From Phosphoribacter sp037045045 (lineage in GTDB: Bacteria; Actinomycetota; Actinomycetes; Actinomycetales; Dermatophilaceae): a stretch of DNA of 64,000 nt. Location: contig JBAOHL010000003.1 in NCBI GenBank assembly GCA_037045045.1, positions 372,001 to 436,000 of the forward strand. The letters are read 5' to 3'. Both the position numbers and the translations under genes were made by a program. The notes below the pieces were generated by a model, which worked only from the letters and a program-made list of their open reading frames with translations, was not told the origin of the DNA and made no database searches. Of this stretch, positions 51,624 to 59,943 are shown one piece after another (position 1 is the stretch's first letter; every line of letters starts with the position of its first letter).

Positions 51624-52543
51624 GCCGGATCGCCGAGTCCCTCTACTGGATCGGTCGCTACCTCGAGCGGGCCGAAGACACCGCGCGGCTGCTCGACGTC
51701 CACCTGCAGTTGGCCGTCGACGACCCGGTCGCCGACCGTCGGGCCGCCGCGCGACTTCTGCTCACCATCATGGGCGCGGCCGAAGGTGCCGGGAACATCG
51801 ACGCGGACTCCGTGTCGAGGCGGCTGTGCCATGACCCGGACTCCAGCAGTTCGATCGTCTCGGCGCTCGTCGGAGCCCGAGAAAGCGCCCGGCGCTCCCG
51901 CGAGACGGTGTCGACCGAGATGTGGGAGGCAGTCAACACGACGTGGCACGCCGTTAACGACGGCTATCTGCGGACGCTGCGTCCGCCGCAGGCCTTCCGG
52001 TGGGTCCGTGAGCGGTGCGCGGTGATCAGCGGTATCGCCGACGGGACGATGAGCCACGACCAGGGCTGGCACTTCCTCGTCCTCGGGCGTGGTATCGAGC
52101 GCGTCGACATGACCGCCCGACTCGTGCTCGGGGCGGCGCTGAGCTCCACGGTCACCTCGGCCTGGACGAGCACCCTGCGTGCCTGTGGCGCCCACCATGC
52201 CTTCGTCCGCAGTTATCGCGACCAAGACGACGACCACGAGGCGGCCGCCTTCCTCATCCTCGACCGAGACTTCCCGCGCTCGCTCGTGCACACGCTGCTC
52301 ATCGCCGAGGACGCGCTCGGTCACCTCGACGGCGCCACCCGGCGGGTCGCCGGCGACGGTGACGCGGCCCGACTCCTCGGCCGGGCCCGCGCCGAGCTGG
52401 AGTACCGCGCCCTCGGCGAGCTACTCACCGACCTTCCGGACCGGATGGCCGGATTGCAGCGCACCTGCGCCGGCGCCAACGACGCGATCTCGCGGCAGTA
52501 CTTCGAGGGCGCGGTTGCCGCCGAGTGGCACGAGGGGGCCTGA
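51617..52543 (+). CDS. Alpha-E domain protein
   Basis: The 308-residue, mostly helical protein starts VLSRIAESLYWIGRYLERAEDTARLLDVH, the conserved alpha-E opening (first 30 residues), and keeps GRGIERVDMTARLVL near 158-172. Alpha-E proteins have no enzymatic assignment and nearly always sit between an ATP-grasp and a transglutaminase gene. GTG at 51617 follows GGAGGA and overlaps the previous gene by seven bases. Confidence 0.87.
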   Translation: MLSRIAESLYWIGRYLERAEDTARLLDVHLQLAVDDPVADRRAAARLLLTIMGAAEGAGNIDADSVSRRLCHDPDSSSSIVSALVGARESARRSRETVSTEMWEAVNTTWHAVNDGYLRTLRPPQAFRWVRERCAVISGIADGTMSHDQGWHFLVLGRGIERVDMTARLVLGAALSSTVTSAWTSTLRACGAHHAFVRSYRDQDDDHEAAAFLILDRDFPRSLVHTLLIAEDALGHLDGATRRVAGDGDAARLLGRARAELEYRALGELLTDLPDRMAGLQRTCAGANDAISRQYFEGAVAAEWHEGA

Positions 52544-52544
52544 C

Positions 52545-53393
52545 GTGGGCACCACGCTGCGCATCGTCCACCGCACCGGATATACCTACTATGGAGCCGG
52601 TGCGACCTCCTCGTTCAACGAGGCCCGGATGGTGCCGCGCTCCAGCCACGAGCAGCAGGTGCTGCACACCCGGCTGGAGATCACCCCGGTGCCGTGGACG
52701 TACACCTACACCGACTACTGGGGCACCACGGTGACGGCCTTCGAGGTCTTCGAACGCCACCAACAGCTCAACGTCGTCGCGACGAGCACGGTCGACGTCC
52801 AGCGGCACCCGATCGAGCGCGCCCAACTCGGCTGGGCCGACCTCACTCAGCCCCGGATCGCGGACACCTTCTGCGAGTTGCTCGCCGTCGGCGCCCGGGT
52901 CGCTCCACCGCCGGACTTGCTGGAGCAGGTCGAACGAATGCGGCACGCTGCATCGACCCCCCGGCAGCTCGCGCTGGAGGTCGTCGAGCTCATCCGCGGC
53001 GAGGTTCGCTACGTGTTCGGCGCGACCCAGGTGCATTCGCACGCCGCGGACGCCTGGGCGCTGCGCGCCGGAGTGTGCCAGGACTTGGCCCACCTCATCA
53101 TCGGCCTGATGCGTTCGGTCGGCATCCCCGCGCGCTACGTCTCCGGCTACCTCATGCCTCACCGGGACAGCGGCGTCGAGGTGCCGGTGGCCGGGGAATC
53201 GCATGCCTGGGTGCAGTTCTGGGACGGCGCCTGGGTGGGCAGCGATCCGACGAACGACATCCCGCTCGGCGACCTGCACGTCGAGGTCGCGACCGGGCGG
53301 GACTACGGCGACGTCGCCCCGCTCACCGGGATCTTCACCGGCGGCAAGACGTCGGACATGTTCGTCTCCGTCGAGATGACCCGACTGGCCTGA
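52545..53393 (+). CDS. Transglutaminase-like cysteine protease-fold protein
   Basis: The 282-residue protein has an N-terminal beta domain (about 1-110, HRTGYTYYGAGATSSFNEARM) and a transglutaminase-like core with the triad Cys178 in AGVCQDLAH, His220 in GESHAW and Asp234 in DPTND. It could hydrolyse or transfer an isopeptide made by the ATP-grasp partner. GTG at 52545 begins one base after the alpha-E stop, so the three genes form one unit. Confidence 0.9.
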   Translation: MGTTLRIVHRTGYTYYGAGATSSFNEARMVPRSSHEQQVLHTRLEITPVPWTYTYTDYWGTTVTAFEVFERHQQLNVVATSTVDVQRHPIERAQLGWADLTQPRIADTFCELLAVGARVAPPPDLLEQVERMRHAASTPRQLALEVVELIRGEVRYVFGATQVHSHAADAWALRAGVCQDLAHLIIGLMRSVGIPARYVSGYLMPHRDSGVEVPVAGESHAWVQFWDGAWVGSDPTNDIPLGDLHVEVATGRDYGDVAPLTGIFTGGKTSDMFVSVEMTRLA

Positions 53394-53442
53394 GCGACGG
53401 ACCTGGTATGCCGCGAGCCTCGCCGGGGATTCGCCCGACGGC

Positions 53443-53781
53443 TCAGCCGGGTATCGGTCCGTCGAGGTCGGCGGTGGCGATGACGTGGAAGGCTGGCTCC
53501 TCGTACGGGTGCGCGGCCCGCAGGGCCGCGACCACCGCGTCACGTCGACCCCGGCCCACGACGAGCTCGATCCGGTGTTCCGCGACGTATTCGAGCCGGC
53601 CCACCTCGCCGACGGTCGGCCTGGCGCCGCTCAGCGGCCGGAACTGCCCGGTGCCCGCGGCGACGAACGCACACTCGCGGTAGTCACCGAGCTGCCCCGC
53701 TCCGGCGGCGAACAAGGCGGCGAGGACCGCCTCCGTATGCGCGACGGGGACGTACGTGACGAGGACGTCCACTCCGTTCAC
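53443..53781 (-). CDS. Stand-alone NIF3/YqfO insert-domain-like protein
   Basis: The 112-residue protein matches the CutA1-like domain found inserted in NIF3/YqfO proteins: YVPVAHTEAVLAALFAAGAGQ near 10-30, GTGQFRPLSGARPTVGEVG near 43-61 and ALRAAHPYEEPAF near 86-98. It lacks the surrounding metal-binding NIF3 halves, so it is a single-domain form of unknown role. GTG at 53781 overlaps the stop of the enoyl-CoA hydratase gene by four bases (GTGA). Confidence 0.8.
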   Translation of the reverse strand: MNGVDVLVTYVPVAHTEAVLAALFAAGAGQLGDYRECAFVAAGTGQFRPLSGARPTVGEVGRLEYVAEHRIELVVGRGRRDAVVAALRAAHPYEEPAFHVIATADLDGPIPG

Positions 53782-54557
53782 CGGCCCTCGAAGACCGCCT
53801 TGCCGGGGCCGTGCTCGGCGAACGAGGACATGCCCGTCGTCCGGTCTGCGGTGGCGAACAGTCCGGCGAAGAGCATCTTCTCCAATTCAAGTCCGGTGCC
53901 CAGGTCGGTTTCGATGCCCCGGTCGATCGCCTCCTTGGCGGCCTTGTACGCGAACGCCGGACCCGCGACGAACGAACCCATCCACTCGCGCGCCGCGGCA
54001 TACACCTGGTCGTCGGGGACGACCCGGTCGACCATGCCGATCGCCAGCGCCTCGTCGGCCTTAACGAACCGGCCCGAGTAGATGAGTTCCTTGGCCTTGG
54101 TCACCCCGACGAGCCGCGGCAGCCGCTGACTGCCGCCCATCCCGGGGATCACCCCGAGGAGGATCTCCGGCTGGCCCAGCTGCGCCTTCTGCCCGGCGAT
54201 GCGGAAGTCGCACGAGAGGGCCAACTCGCAGCCGCCGCCGAGGGCATAGCCGGTGATCGCCGCCACGGTGGGCTTGGGGATCGCGGCGATGGCGTTGACG
54301 TAGGCGTGCAGGGTGTCGACCGCGGTGGCCATGTCCGTGTAGGACATGTCGAGCATCTCCTTGATGTCGGCCCCGGCCGCGAACACCCGCTCGCCGCCGT
54401 ACACGATGACCGCCCGCACCTCGGGGTCGGCGGTGGCCGCCTCGGCGGCAGCCTTGAGCTCGACCTGGACCTGCAGGTTGATGGCGTTCATCTTCGGGCG
54501 GTCCAGGCGGATCGTCCCGATCCCGCCGTCCACCTCGAGTCGGACGAACTCGCCCAT
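53778..54557 (-). CDS. Enoyl-CoA hydratase/isomerase
   Basis: The 259-residue crotonase-fold protein has the oxyanion-hole segments RVFAAGADIKEM near 59-70 and GYALGGGCELALSCDFRIA near 100-118 with the glutamate pair at Glu111 and, further on, the Glu of QPEILLGVIPGMGG near 127-140. Length and residues fit a hydratase of beta-oxidation. ATG at 54557 overlaps the YbjN stop by one base. It and the next gene are coupled by a GTGA overlap. Confidence 0.92.
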   Translation of the reverse strand: MGEFVRLEVDGGIGTIRLDRPKMNAINLQVQVELKAAAEAATADPEVRAVIVYGGERVFAAGADIKEMLDMSYTDMATAVDTLHAYVNAIAAIPKPTVAAITGYALGGGCELALSCDFRIAGQKAQLGQPEILLGVIPGMGGSQRLPRLVGVTKAKELIYSGRFVKADEALAIGMVDRVVPDDQVYAAAREWMGSFVAGPAFAYKAAKEAIDRGIETDLGTGLELEKMLFAGLFATADRTTGMSSFAEHGPGKAVFEGR

Positions 54558-55030
54558 CACGCACCGCCTTCCGTCGGTCCCTCGTGCCGGCCTTCGTCGA
54601 AGGACCGGTGCCACGCCTCGACGACCTGCAGGATCAGGTCGATCGAGAGTCTGAAGATCGTCGCGAGGTCGGCCCCGATCGGGACGACGTGGTCGGCGGT
54701 GACCACGAGGTTGCCGCCGACGATCCCCACTTTGGCCACGTGCAACTGCAGCGTGAAGTCGTTGCACCGCTGCAGACGCAGCAGCACGTCCTGCGGCACG
54801 TTCTCGCCGAGCTCCCATTGCCCGAAGACCCGCAGGACCGGCAGCTCGCCATCTTGGCACCGGGCGAAGAGGGTCTGCGGCGGGTCGGTGGGGACGGCGA
54901 AGGACACGTCGCCGTCGTCGTCGATGCTCGGCGCCAGTCCGAGATCCACCGCAACGTCCAGCACCCGGCCGCGCAGCGGGTGCTCGTCGGGCGGCGGAGG
55001 GAAGTTGGGCAGCGCCGTGGGATCGGTCAT
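54557..55030 (-). CDS. YbjN-domain protein
   Basis: The 157-residue protein belongs to the YbjN sensory-type family (LPVLRVFGQWELGEN near 68-82, DFTLQLHVAKVGIVGGNLVV near 98-117); YbjN folds resemble type III secretion chaperones, but the role is unknown. ATG at 55030 is chosen for the family start; TACGGT lies seven bases upstream with no SD. It is divergent from glgX with a 36-base gap and is the first gene of a three-gene unit. Confidence 0.75.
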   Translation of the reverse strand: MTDPTALPNFPPPPDEHPLRGRVLDVAVDLGLAPSIDDDGDVSFAVPTDPPQTLFARCQDGELPVLRVFGQWELGENVPQDVLLRLQRCNDFTLQLHVAKVGIVGGNLVVTADHVVPIGADLATIFRLSIDLILQVVEAWHRSFDEGRHEGPTEGGA

Positions 55031-55037
55031 GTACCCC

Positions 55038-55043
55038 ACCGTA
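55038..55043 (-). promoter_or_regulatory. Candidate -10 box of the YbjN unit (leaderless)
   Basis: TACGGT on the minus strand ends seven bases before the ATG at 55030. Confidence 0.4.
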
Positions 55044-55053
55044 ACTTCACCCA

Positions 55054-55059
55054 TAGTCT
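55054..55059 (+). promoter_or_regulatory. Candidate -10 box of glgX (leaderless)
   Basis: TAGTCT ends seven bases before the glgX ATG at 55067; no SD lies between. Confidence 0.45.
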
Positions 55060-55066
55060 GAGAGCC

Positions 55067-57226
55067 ATGTCAGCCCCGACACGTCGCACGGACCATCCTC
55101 CCCTGCCCGGCGTGACCCTGACCGAGGCGGGCGTCGACGTTTGTGTGTACGCCGGCCACGCCGAGGGCGTGGCGCTGTGCCTGTTCGACGAGGGCGACAC
55201 CTCCGGGGTGAGCGAGCGGCGCGTCGACCTTGTCGACCGGCGCTACGGGTATTGGTACGCCAGCGTCCCGGGGATCACGGCCGGCCAACGCTACGGCTTC
55301 CGGGCCACCGGACCGTGGGCCCCGCACGACGGCCTGCGCTACAACCCCCAGAAGCTGCTGCTCGATCCCTACGGACGCGGCATCGACGGCTCGGTGACCT
55401 GGGTCCCACAGGTCTACGGCCACGTGAGCACGCGCGACCTGCAGCCCCAGGACCTCGCCGTCCGAGACGAGCGCGACTCCGCGGCGTACGTGCCGCGCAG
55501 CGTCGTGCTCGACCCGGGCTTCGACTGGGGGTCGGACGCCAATCCACACCGGTCGCTGGCCGACACCGTCGTCTACGAGACCCACGTGCGCAACCTCACG
55601 ATGCGTCTGCCGTCGGTGCCCAAACGGTTACGCGGCACCTACGCGGGACTTGGCCATCGCTCGACGGTCGACTATTTGTGCTCTCTCGGGGTGACGACGG
55701 TCGAACTGCTGCCGGTCCATGCCTTCATCAGCGAGCCGGCGTTGGTGCGCCGCGGCACGGTCAACCACTGGGGCTACAACACCCTCGGCTTCTTCGCCCC
55801 GCACCTGCCGTATGCCGCGGCCAGCACGCCGCAGGGTGCCCTGGACGAGTTCAAGGGCATGGTCAAGTCGCTGCACGGGCAAGGGATCGAGGTCATCCTC
55901 GACGTCGTGTACAACCACACCGCGGAGCAGGCCGTCACCGGCCCGACCCTGTCGTGGCGGGGGCTGGACAACCGGACGTACTACCGGCTCGACGGACGCG
56001 GCATGGACATCGACGTCACCGGGTGCGGCAACACCCTCGACATGAGCCAGTTCGCCTCGGTGCGGATGGTCCTGGACTCGCTGCGTTATTGGGTGACCGA
56101 ATGCCACGTCGACGGCTTCCGGTTCGACCTGGCGGTGGCCCTCGGGCGAGGGCGCGGCGACGAGTTCGACGCCGACCACCCGTTCTTCGTCGCCCTGCGC
56201 AGCGACCCGGTCCTCTCGCGCGTCAAGCTCATCGTCGAACCGTGGGACTTGGGCATCCACGGCTGGCGCACCGGCGGGTTCCCCCCGTCGTTCAGCGAGT
56301 GGAACGACCGCTTCCGCGACCGGGTGCGCGGCTTCTGGCTCACCGACGTGGCCGCCGAGGTCCGCGGCCAGCACAGCCACGGCGTCCAAGACCTCGCCAC
56401 CCGGCTGGCCGGCTCGGCCGACCTCTTCCATCACAGCAACCGCTCGACGATCGCCTCGATCAACTTCGTCGCCGCCCACGACGGGTTCACCGCGGCGGAT
56501 CTCACGGCATACGACTACAAGCACAACGAGATCAACGGCGAGTCCAACCGCGACGGGACCGACAACAACGGCTCGTGGAACCACGGCATCGAGGGACCCG
56601 CCACCGGCGCTACCTCCGCGGGGCTGACCGTCGACGCGGCCCGGCGCCGCTCGATGCGCAACCTCATGGGGACCCTGCTGCTGTCCACCGGGGTGCCGAT
56701 GATCAACGCCGGCGACGAGTTCGGTCGCACCCAGCAGGGCAACAACAACGCGTACTGCCAGGACAACCAGGTGTCGTGGTTCGACTGGTCCCTGGCGCCG
56801 TGGCAGGAGGACCTGCTCGAGACGACCCGATTCCTCATCTCCTTGCGCGAGCGGTACCCGGTGCTGCGTCAGCGGACGTTCTTCGGGGGGACGCAGGTGC
56901 ACGCCGACGGGTCCAAGGACCTCGAGTGGTACGGCCCCGACGGCACTCCCATGACGACGACGGCGTGGGCCGATCCCGCCCAGCGCACCCTGCAGATGTT
57001 GCTTAACGGTGCCTGGCGGGGCGAAGAGTCGCTGCTCGTCGTCCTCCACGGTGGCATCGGCGAGGCGACGGTGACACTGCCCGCGCCGCAGGGACTGATG
57101 GCCTACGAGCTGCTGTGGGACAGCGCCCTCGATCGTCCCGGCGACCCCAGGCCGGTGCCCCGGCACGAGGAGCAGGTCCTCGCGTCGGCCAGCCTGCGCG
57201 TCTACCGGGCGCTGGACCCTAGCTGA
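55067..57226 (+). CDS. glgX: Glycogen debranching enzyme GlgX
   Basis: The 719-residue isoamylase-type GH13 enzyme cleaves alpha-1,6 branches of phosphorylase-trimmed glycogen. It has an N-terminal CBM48 domain (about 10-150), the GH13 barrel with VYNHT near 281-285, the nucleophile Asp354 in DGFRFDLA, acid/base Glu391 in VEPWDLG, and the third Asp in AAHDGFT near 463. Its length is usual for GlgX. The convergent glgP stop is nine bases away; CTGAG/CTCAG arms at 57223-57238 form a small bidirectional hairpin. Confidence 0.94.
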   Translation: MSAPTRRTDHPPLPGVTLTEAGVDVCVYAGHAEGVALCLFDEGDTSGVSERRVDLVDRRYGYWYASVPGITAGQRYGFRATGPWAPHDGLRYNPQKLLLDPYGRGIDGSVTWVPQVYGHVSTRDLQPQDLAVRDERDSAAYVPRSVVLDPGFDWGSDANPHRSLADTVVYETHVRNLTMRLPSVPKRLRGTYAGLGHRSTVDYLCSLGVTTVELLPVHAFISEPALVRRGTVNHWGYNTLGFFAPHLPYAAASTPQGALDEFKGMVKSLHGQGIEVILDVVYNHTAEQAVTGPTLSWRGLDNRTYYRLDGRGMDIDVTGCGNTLDMSQFASVRMVLDSLRYWVTECHVDGFRFDLAVALGRGRGDEFDADHPFFVALRSDPVLSRVKLIVEPWDLGIHGWRTGGFPPSFSEWNDRFRDRVRGFWLTDVAAEVRGQHSHGVQDLATRLAGSADLFHHSNRSTIASINFVAAHDGFTAADLTAYDYKHNEINGESNRDGTDNNGSWNHGIEGPATGATSAGLTVDAARRRSMRNLMGTLLLSTGVPMINAGDEFGRTQQGNNNAYCQDNQVSWFDWSLAPWQEDLLETTRFLISLRERYPVLRQRTFFGGTQVHADGSKDLEWYGPDGTPMTTTAWADPAQRTLQMLLNGAWRGEESLLVVLHGGIGEATVTLPAPQGLMAYELLWDSALDRPGDPRPVPRHEEQVLASASLRVYRALDPS

Positions 57227-57234
57227 GGGCGCGC

Positions 57235-59832
57235 TCAGGCGTTGGCGACCAGTCCCAAAGCAGTCGGGGTGCTCAACCCGGCATGGTGCGGGATGACCCT
57301 GACCGTGTAGCCGAATGCCCCGGTGCGGGTGAGCGTAACGCTGCCGCCGAATTGGTGGCTGCCGCCCTCGTAACTCTCGACGTGATCGAGGGTCACCAGC
57401 GTGACGTCGCGCAAGCTGTCGTCACGGTCGGACGCCCCGCCGTAGGCGAACTGGACCTCGACGTCGCTCGGCTTGAGGTCCCCGAGGTGGACGTACGCCT
57501 TGACCTGCAGGGTGTCACCGATCTGCGGGGAGTCTGAGATCCCCGAGGACTCGACGTGGTCGACCCGGACCGACGGCCACGCCTGACGGACTCGGGAACT
57601 GTATGCCGCGAGCCGCTTGGCTCCGGAGTACTTCGGCCCGTCCATCGCCCACCCGGCGCGAGCGGCCGGGCCGTAGAGCTTGGTCGTGTAGTCGCGGACC
57701 ATCCTGGTCGCCTGGACCTTGGGGCCGAGGGTGGCCAACGTGTGGACCAGTCTGCCGACCCAGTGCACCGGCAGCCCGTTGTCGTTGCGGTCGTAGAAGG
57801 TCGTGCGGACACTGTTCTCGATGAGGTCGTAGAGCGCCGCCGCCTCGATGTCGTCGCGACGCTCGGTGTTGGTCACCCCGTCGGCGGTGGGAATGGCCCA
57901 GCCGTTCTGGCCGTCGTACCACTCGTCCCACCAGCCGTCGAGGATGGACAGGTTGAGCCCGGCGTTGAGGGCGGCCTTCATCCCCGACGTGCCGCACGCC
58001 TCGAAGGGACGCAGCGGGTTGTTGAGCCACACGTCGCAGCCCGGATAGAGCTTGCTGGCCATCGACATGTCGTAGTTGGGCAGGTAGGCGATCCGATGAC
58101 GCACGCTGGGGTCGTCGGCGAACTCGACCATCTGTTGGATGAGGCGCTTACCGGTGTCGTCGGCCGGGTGCGACTTGCCGGCGATGACGAGTTGGACCGG
58201 CCGTCGCGGGTCCAGGAGAATCTTGCGGAGCCGATCGGGGTCTCGGAGCATGAGGGTGAGCCGCTTGTAGGTCGGCACCCGCCGGGCGAACCCGATGGTC
58301 AGCACGTCCGGGTCGAGGATGTCGTCGACCCAGCCGAGTTCCGCCGACGAGGCGCCGCGCTTGATCCACGACCGGCGCATCCGCTGTCGGGCGTCGACGA
58401 CGAGCTGCCGGCGCAGTTCCCGCTTGACCGCCCACAGTTCGTCCCAGTTGAGGGTGCGCATCCGCTCCCAACCGCCGTCACGCTCGAGGTCGTCGGTGCC
58501 CAGGGTGCGCTCGACGAGCTCGAAGAGGCGGCGGTCCACCCAGGTCGGGGCGTGCACCCCGTTGGTGATCGAGGCGATCGGCACCTCCTCGGTGTCGAAT
58601 CCCGGCCACAGCCCGTCGAACATGTCCCGACTGACGGCGCCGTGCAGGACCGAGACGCCGTTGGCCCGGCCGGCGAGGCGCAGCCCCATGACCGCCATGT
58701 TGAACATGCCCGGGGTGCCGCCCTCGTAGGTCTCCGCGCCGAGCGCGAGCAGGTTCTCCAAGGGCACGCCGGCCAGGCCGTGCCCGGCACCGAAGTAGAT
58801 CCGGATGCGCTCGGCGGCGAACCGGTCGATGCCGGCCGGCACCGGCGTATGCGTCGTGAAGACCGTCGATGCGCGGACCGCCTCGAGGGCCTCCTCGAAG
58901 GTGAGCTTGTGCTGGGTGACCAGTTCGGAGATCCGCTCGATCCCGAGGAACCCGGCGTGCCCTTCGTTGGTGTGGTAGACGTCCGGGTCGGGGGAGCCGG
59001 ACAGCCGGGACCACAGGCGCAGGGCCCGGACCCCGCCGATCCCCAACAGCAGTTCCTGTTCGAGGCGACGGTCTCCCCCACCGCCGTAAAGTGCCTCGGT
59101 GACGGCCCGCGAGGCCTCGTCGTTGCCTTGGACGTCCGAGTCGAGCAGCAGCAGCGGCACCCGCCCGACCTTGGCCCGCCACACGTGGGCCCGCAGGACC
59201 CGCCCGGCGGGCAGCTTGAGCTCGATGACGCACGGGGTGCCGTCGGACTCGCGCAACAGCGACAGCGGCAGGCCGTCGGGATCAAGGACCGGGTAGGACT
59301 CCTGTTGCCACCCCTCCCGGTTGAGCGACTGGACGAAGTAGCCGACCTTGTAGAACAGGCCGACGCCGATAATCGGCACCCCGAGGTCGGAGGCGGACTT
59401 GAGGTGGTCGCCGGCGAGGATGCCCAGGCCTCCGGAGTATTGCGGCAGCACGGGAGTAATGCCGAACTCGGGGCTGAAGTAGGCGATCGCCCGCGGGGCG
59501 CCAGGGCCACCCTTGACGGGCTCCTGCTGGGCGGCCCACTCCTGGTACCACCGATCCGCGGTGAGGTAGTGGGTCAACGCCGCCTTCGCGTCGTTGACCC
59601 GGCTGACGAACTCGGCATCCTTGGCGAGCGCGGCGAGCTTGTCGCTGGAGAGGCGGGCAAGCAAAGTGACCGGGTCCTGGCGACACTCGGCCCACAATGT
59701 GGAGTCGATGCTCTTGAACAGTTCCTGGGTCCCGGGGTGCCAGGACCAGTGCAGGTTGAGCGCGATGTCTCCGAGCGCGGCGATGGGCTCGGGCAGGACG
59801 GTGCGAACGTTGAAGCGACGGATGGCCTTCAC
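57235..59832 (-). CDS. glgP: Alpha-glucan (glycogen) phosphorylase
   Basis: The 865-residue enzyme releases glucose 1-phosphate from alpha-1,4-glucan ends. It belongs to the DUF3417-containing group common in actinobacteria and archaea: an N-terminal DUF3417 domain (about 10-125, LNLHWSWHPGTQELF) precedes the GT35 domain, with PLP-binding Lys619 in EACGTSGMKAALN. The last 110 residues form a separate beta domain. GTG at 59832 has a TATAGT box eight bases upstream and no SD. It runs convergent with glgX and divergent from glgE. Confidence 0.93.
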   Translation of the reverse strand: MKAIRRFNVRTVLPEPIAALGDIALNLHWSWHPGTQELFKSIDSTLWAECRQDPVTLLARLSSDKLAALAKDAEFVSRVNDAKAALTHYLTADRWYQEWAAQQEPVKGGPGAPRAIAYFSPEFGITPVLPQYSGGLGILAGDHLKSASDLGVPIIGVGLFYKVGYFVQSLNREGWQQESYPVLDPDGLPLSLLRESDGTPCVIELKLPAGRVLRAHVWRAKVGRVPLLLLDSDVQGNDEASRAVTEALYGGGGDRRLEQELLLGIGGVRALRLWSRLSGSPDPDVYHTNEGHAGFLGIERISELVTQHKLTFEEALEAVRASTVFTTHTPVPAGIDRFAAERIRIYFGAGHGLAGVPLENLLALGAETYEGGTPGMFNMAVMGLRLAGRANGVSVLHGAVSRDMFDGLWPGFDTEEVPIASITNGVHAPTWVDRRLFELVERTLGTDDLERDGGWERMRTLNWDELWAVKRELRRQLVVDARQRMRRSWIKRGASSAELGWVDDILDPDVLTIGFARRVPTYKRLTLMLRDPDRLRKILLDPRRPVQLVIAGKSHPADDTGKRLIQQMVEFADDPSVRHRIAYLPNYDMSMASKLYPGCDVWLNNPLRPFEACGTSGMKAALNAGLNLSILDGWWDEWYDGQNGWAIPTADGVTNTERRDDIEAAALYDLIENSVRTTFYDRNDNGLPVHWVGRLVHTLATLGPKVQATRMVRDYTTKLYGPAARAGWAMDGPKYSGAKRLAAYSSRVRQAWPSVRVDHVESSGISDSPQIGDTLQVKAYVHLGDLKPSDVEVQFAYGGASDRDDSLRDVTLVTLDHVESYEGGSHQFGGSVTLTRTGAFGYTVRVIPHHAGLSTPTALGLVANA

Positions 59833-59840
59833 GCCGGCTG

Positions 59841-59846
59841 ACTATA
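59841..59846 (-). promoter_or_regulatory. Candidate -10 box of glgP (leaderless)
   Basis: TATAGT on the minus strand, one of the best -10 matches in the window, ends eight bases before the GTG at 59832. Confidence 0.5.
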
Positions 59847-59931
59847 GACGTTTGGTCGCGCAGGGCCCGTCCTCGCCCACGGGACGCAGTGGTGGCGTCC
59901 GACCGGGGTAGGTCGCCGGACCCAGACCGAG

Positions 59932-59937
59932 TAGCGT
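59932..59937 (+). promoter_or_regulatory. Candidate -10 box of glgE (leaderless)
   Basis: TAGCGT ends six bases before the glgE GTG at 59944, with no SD present. Confidence 0.4.
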
Positions 59938-59943
59938 CGTCGT

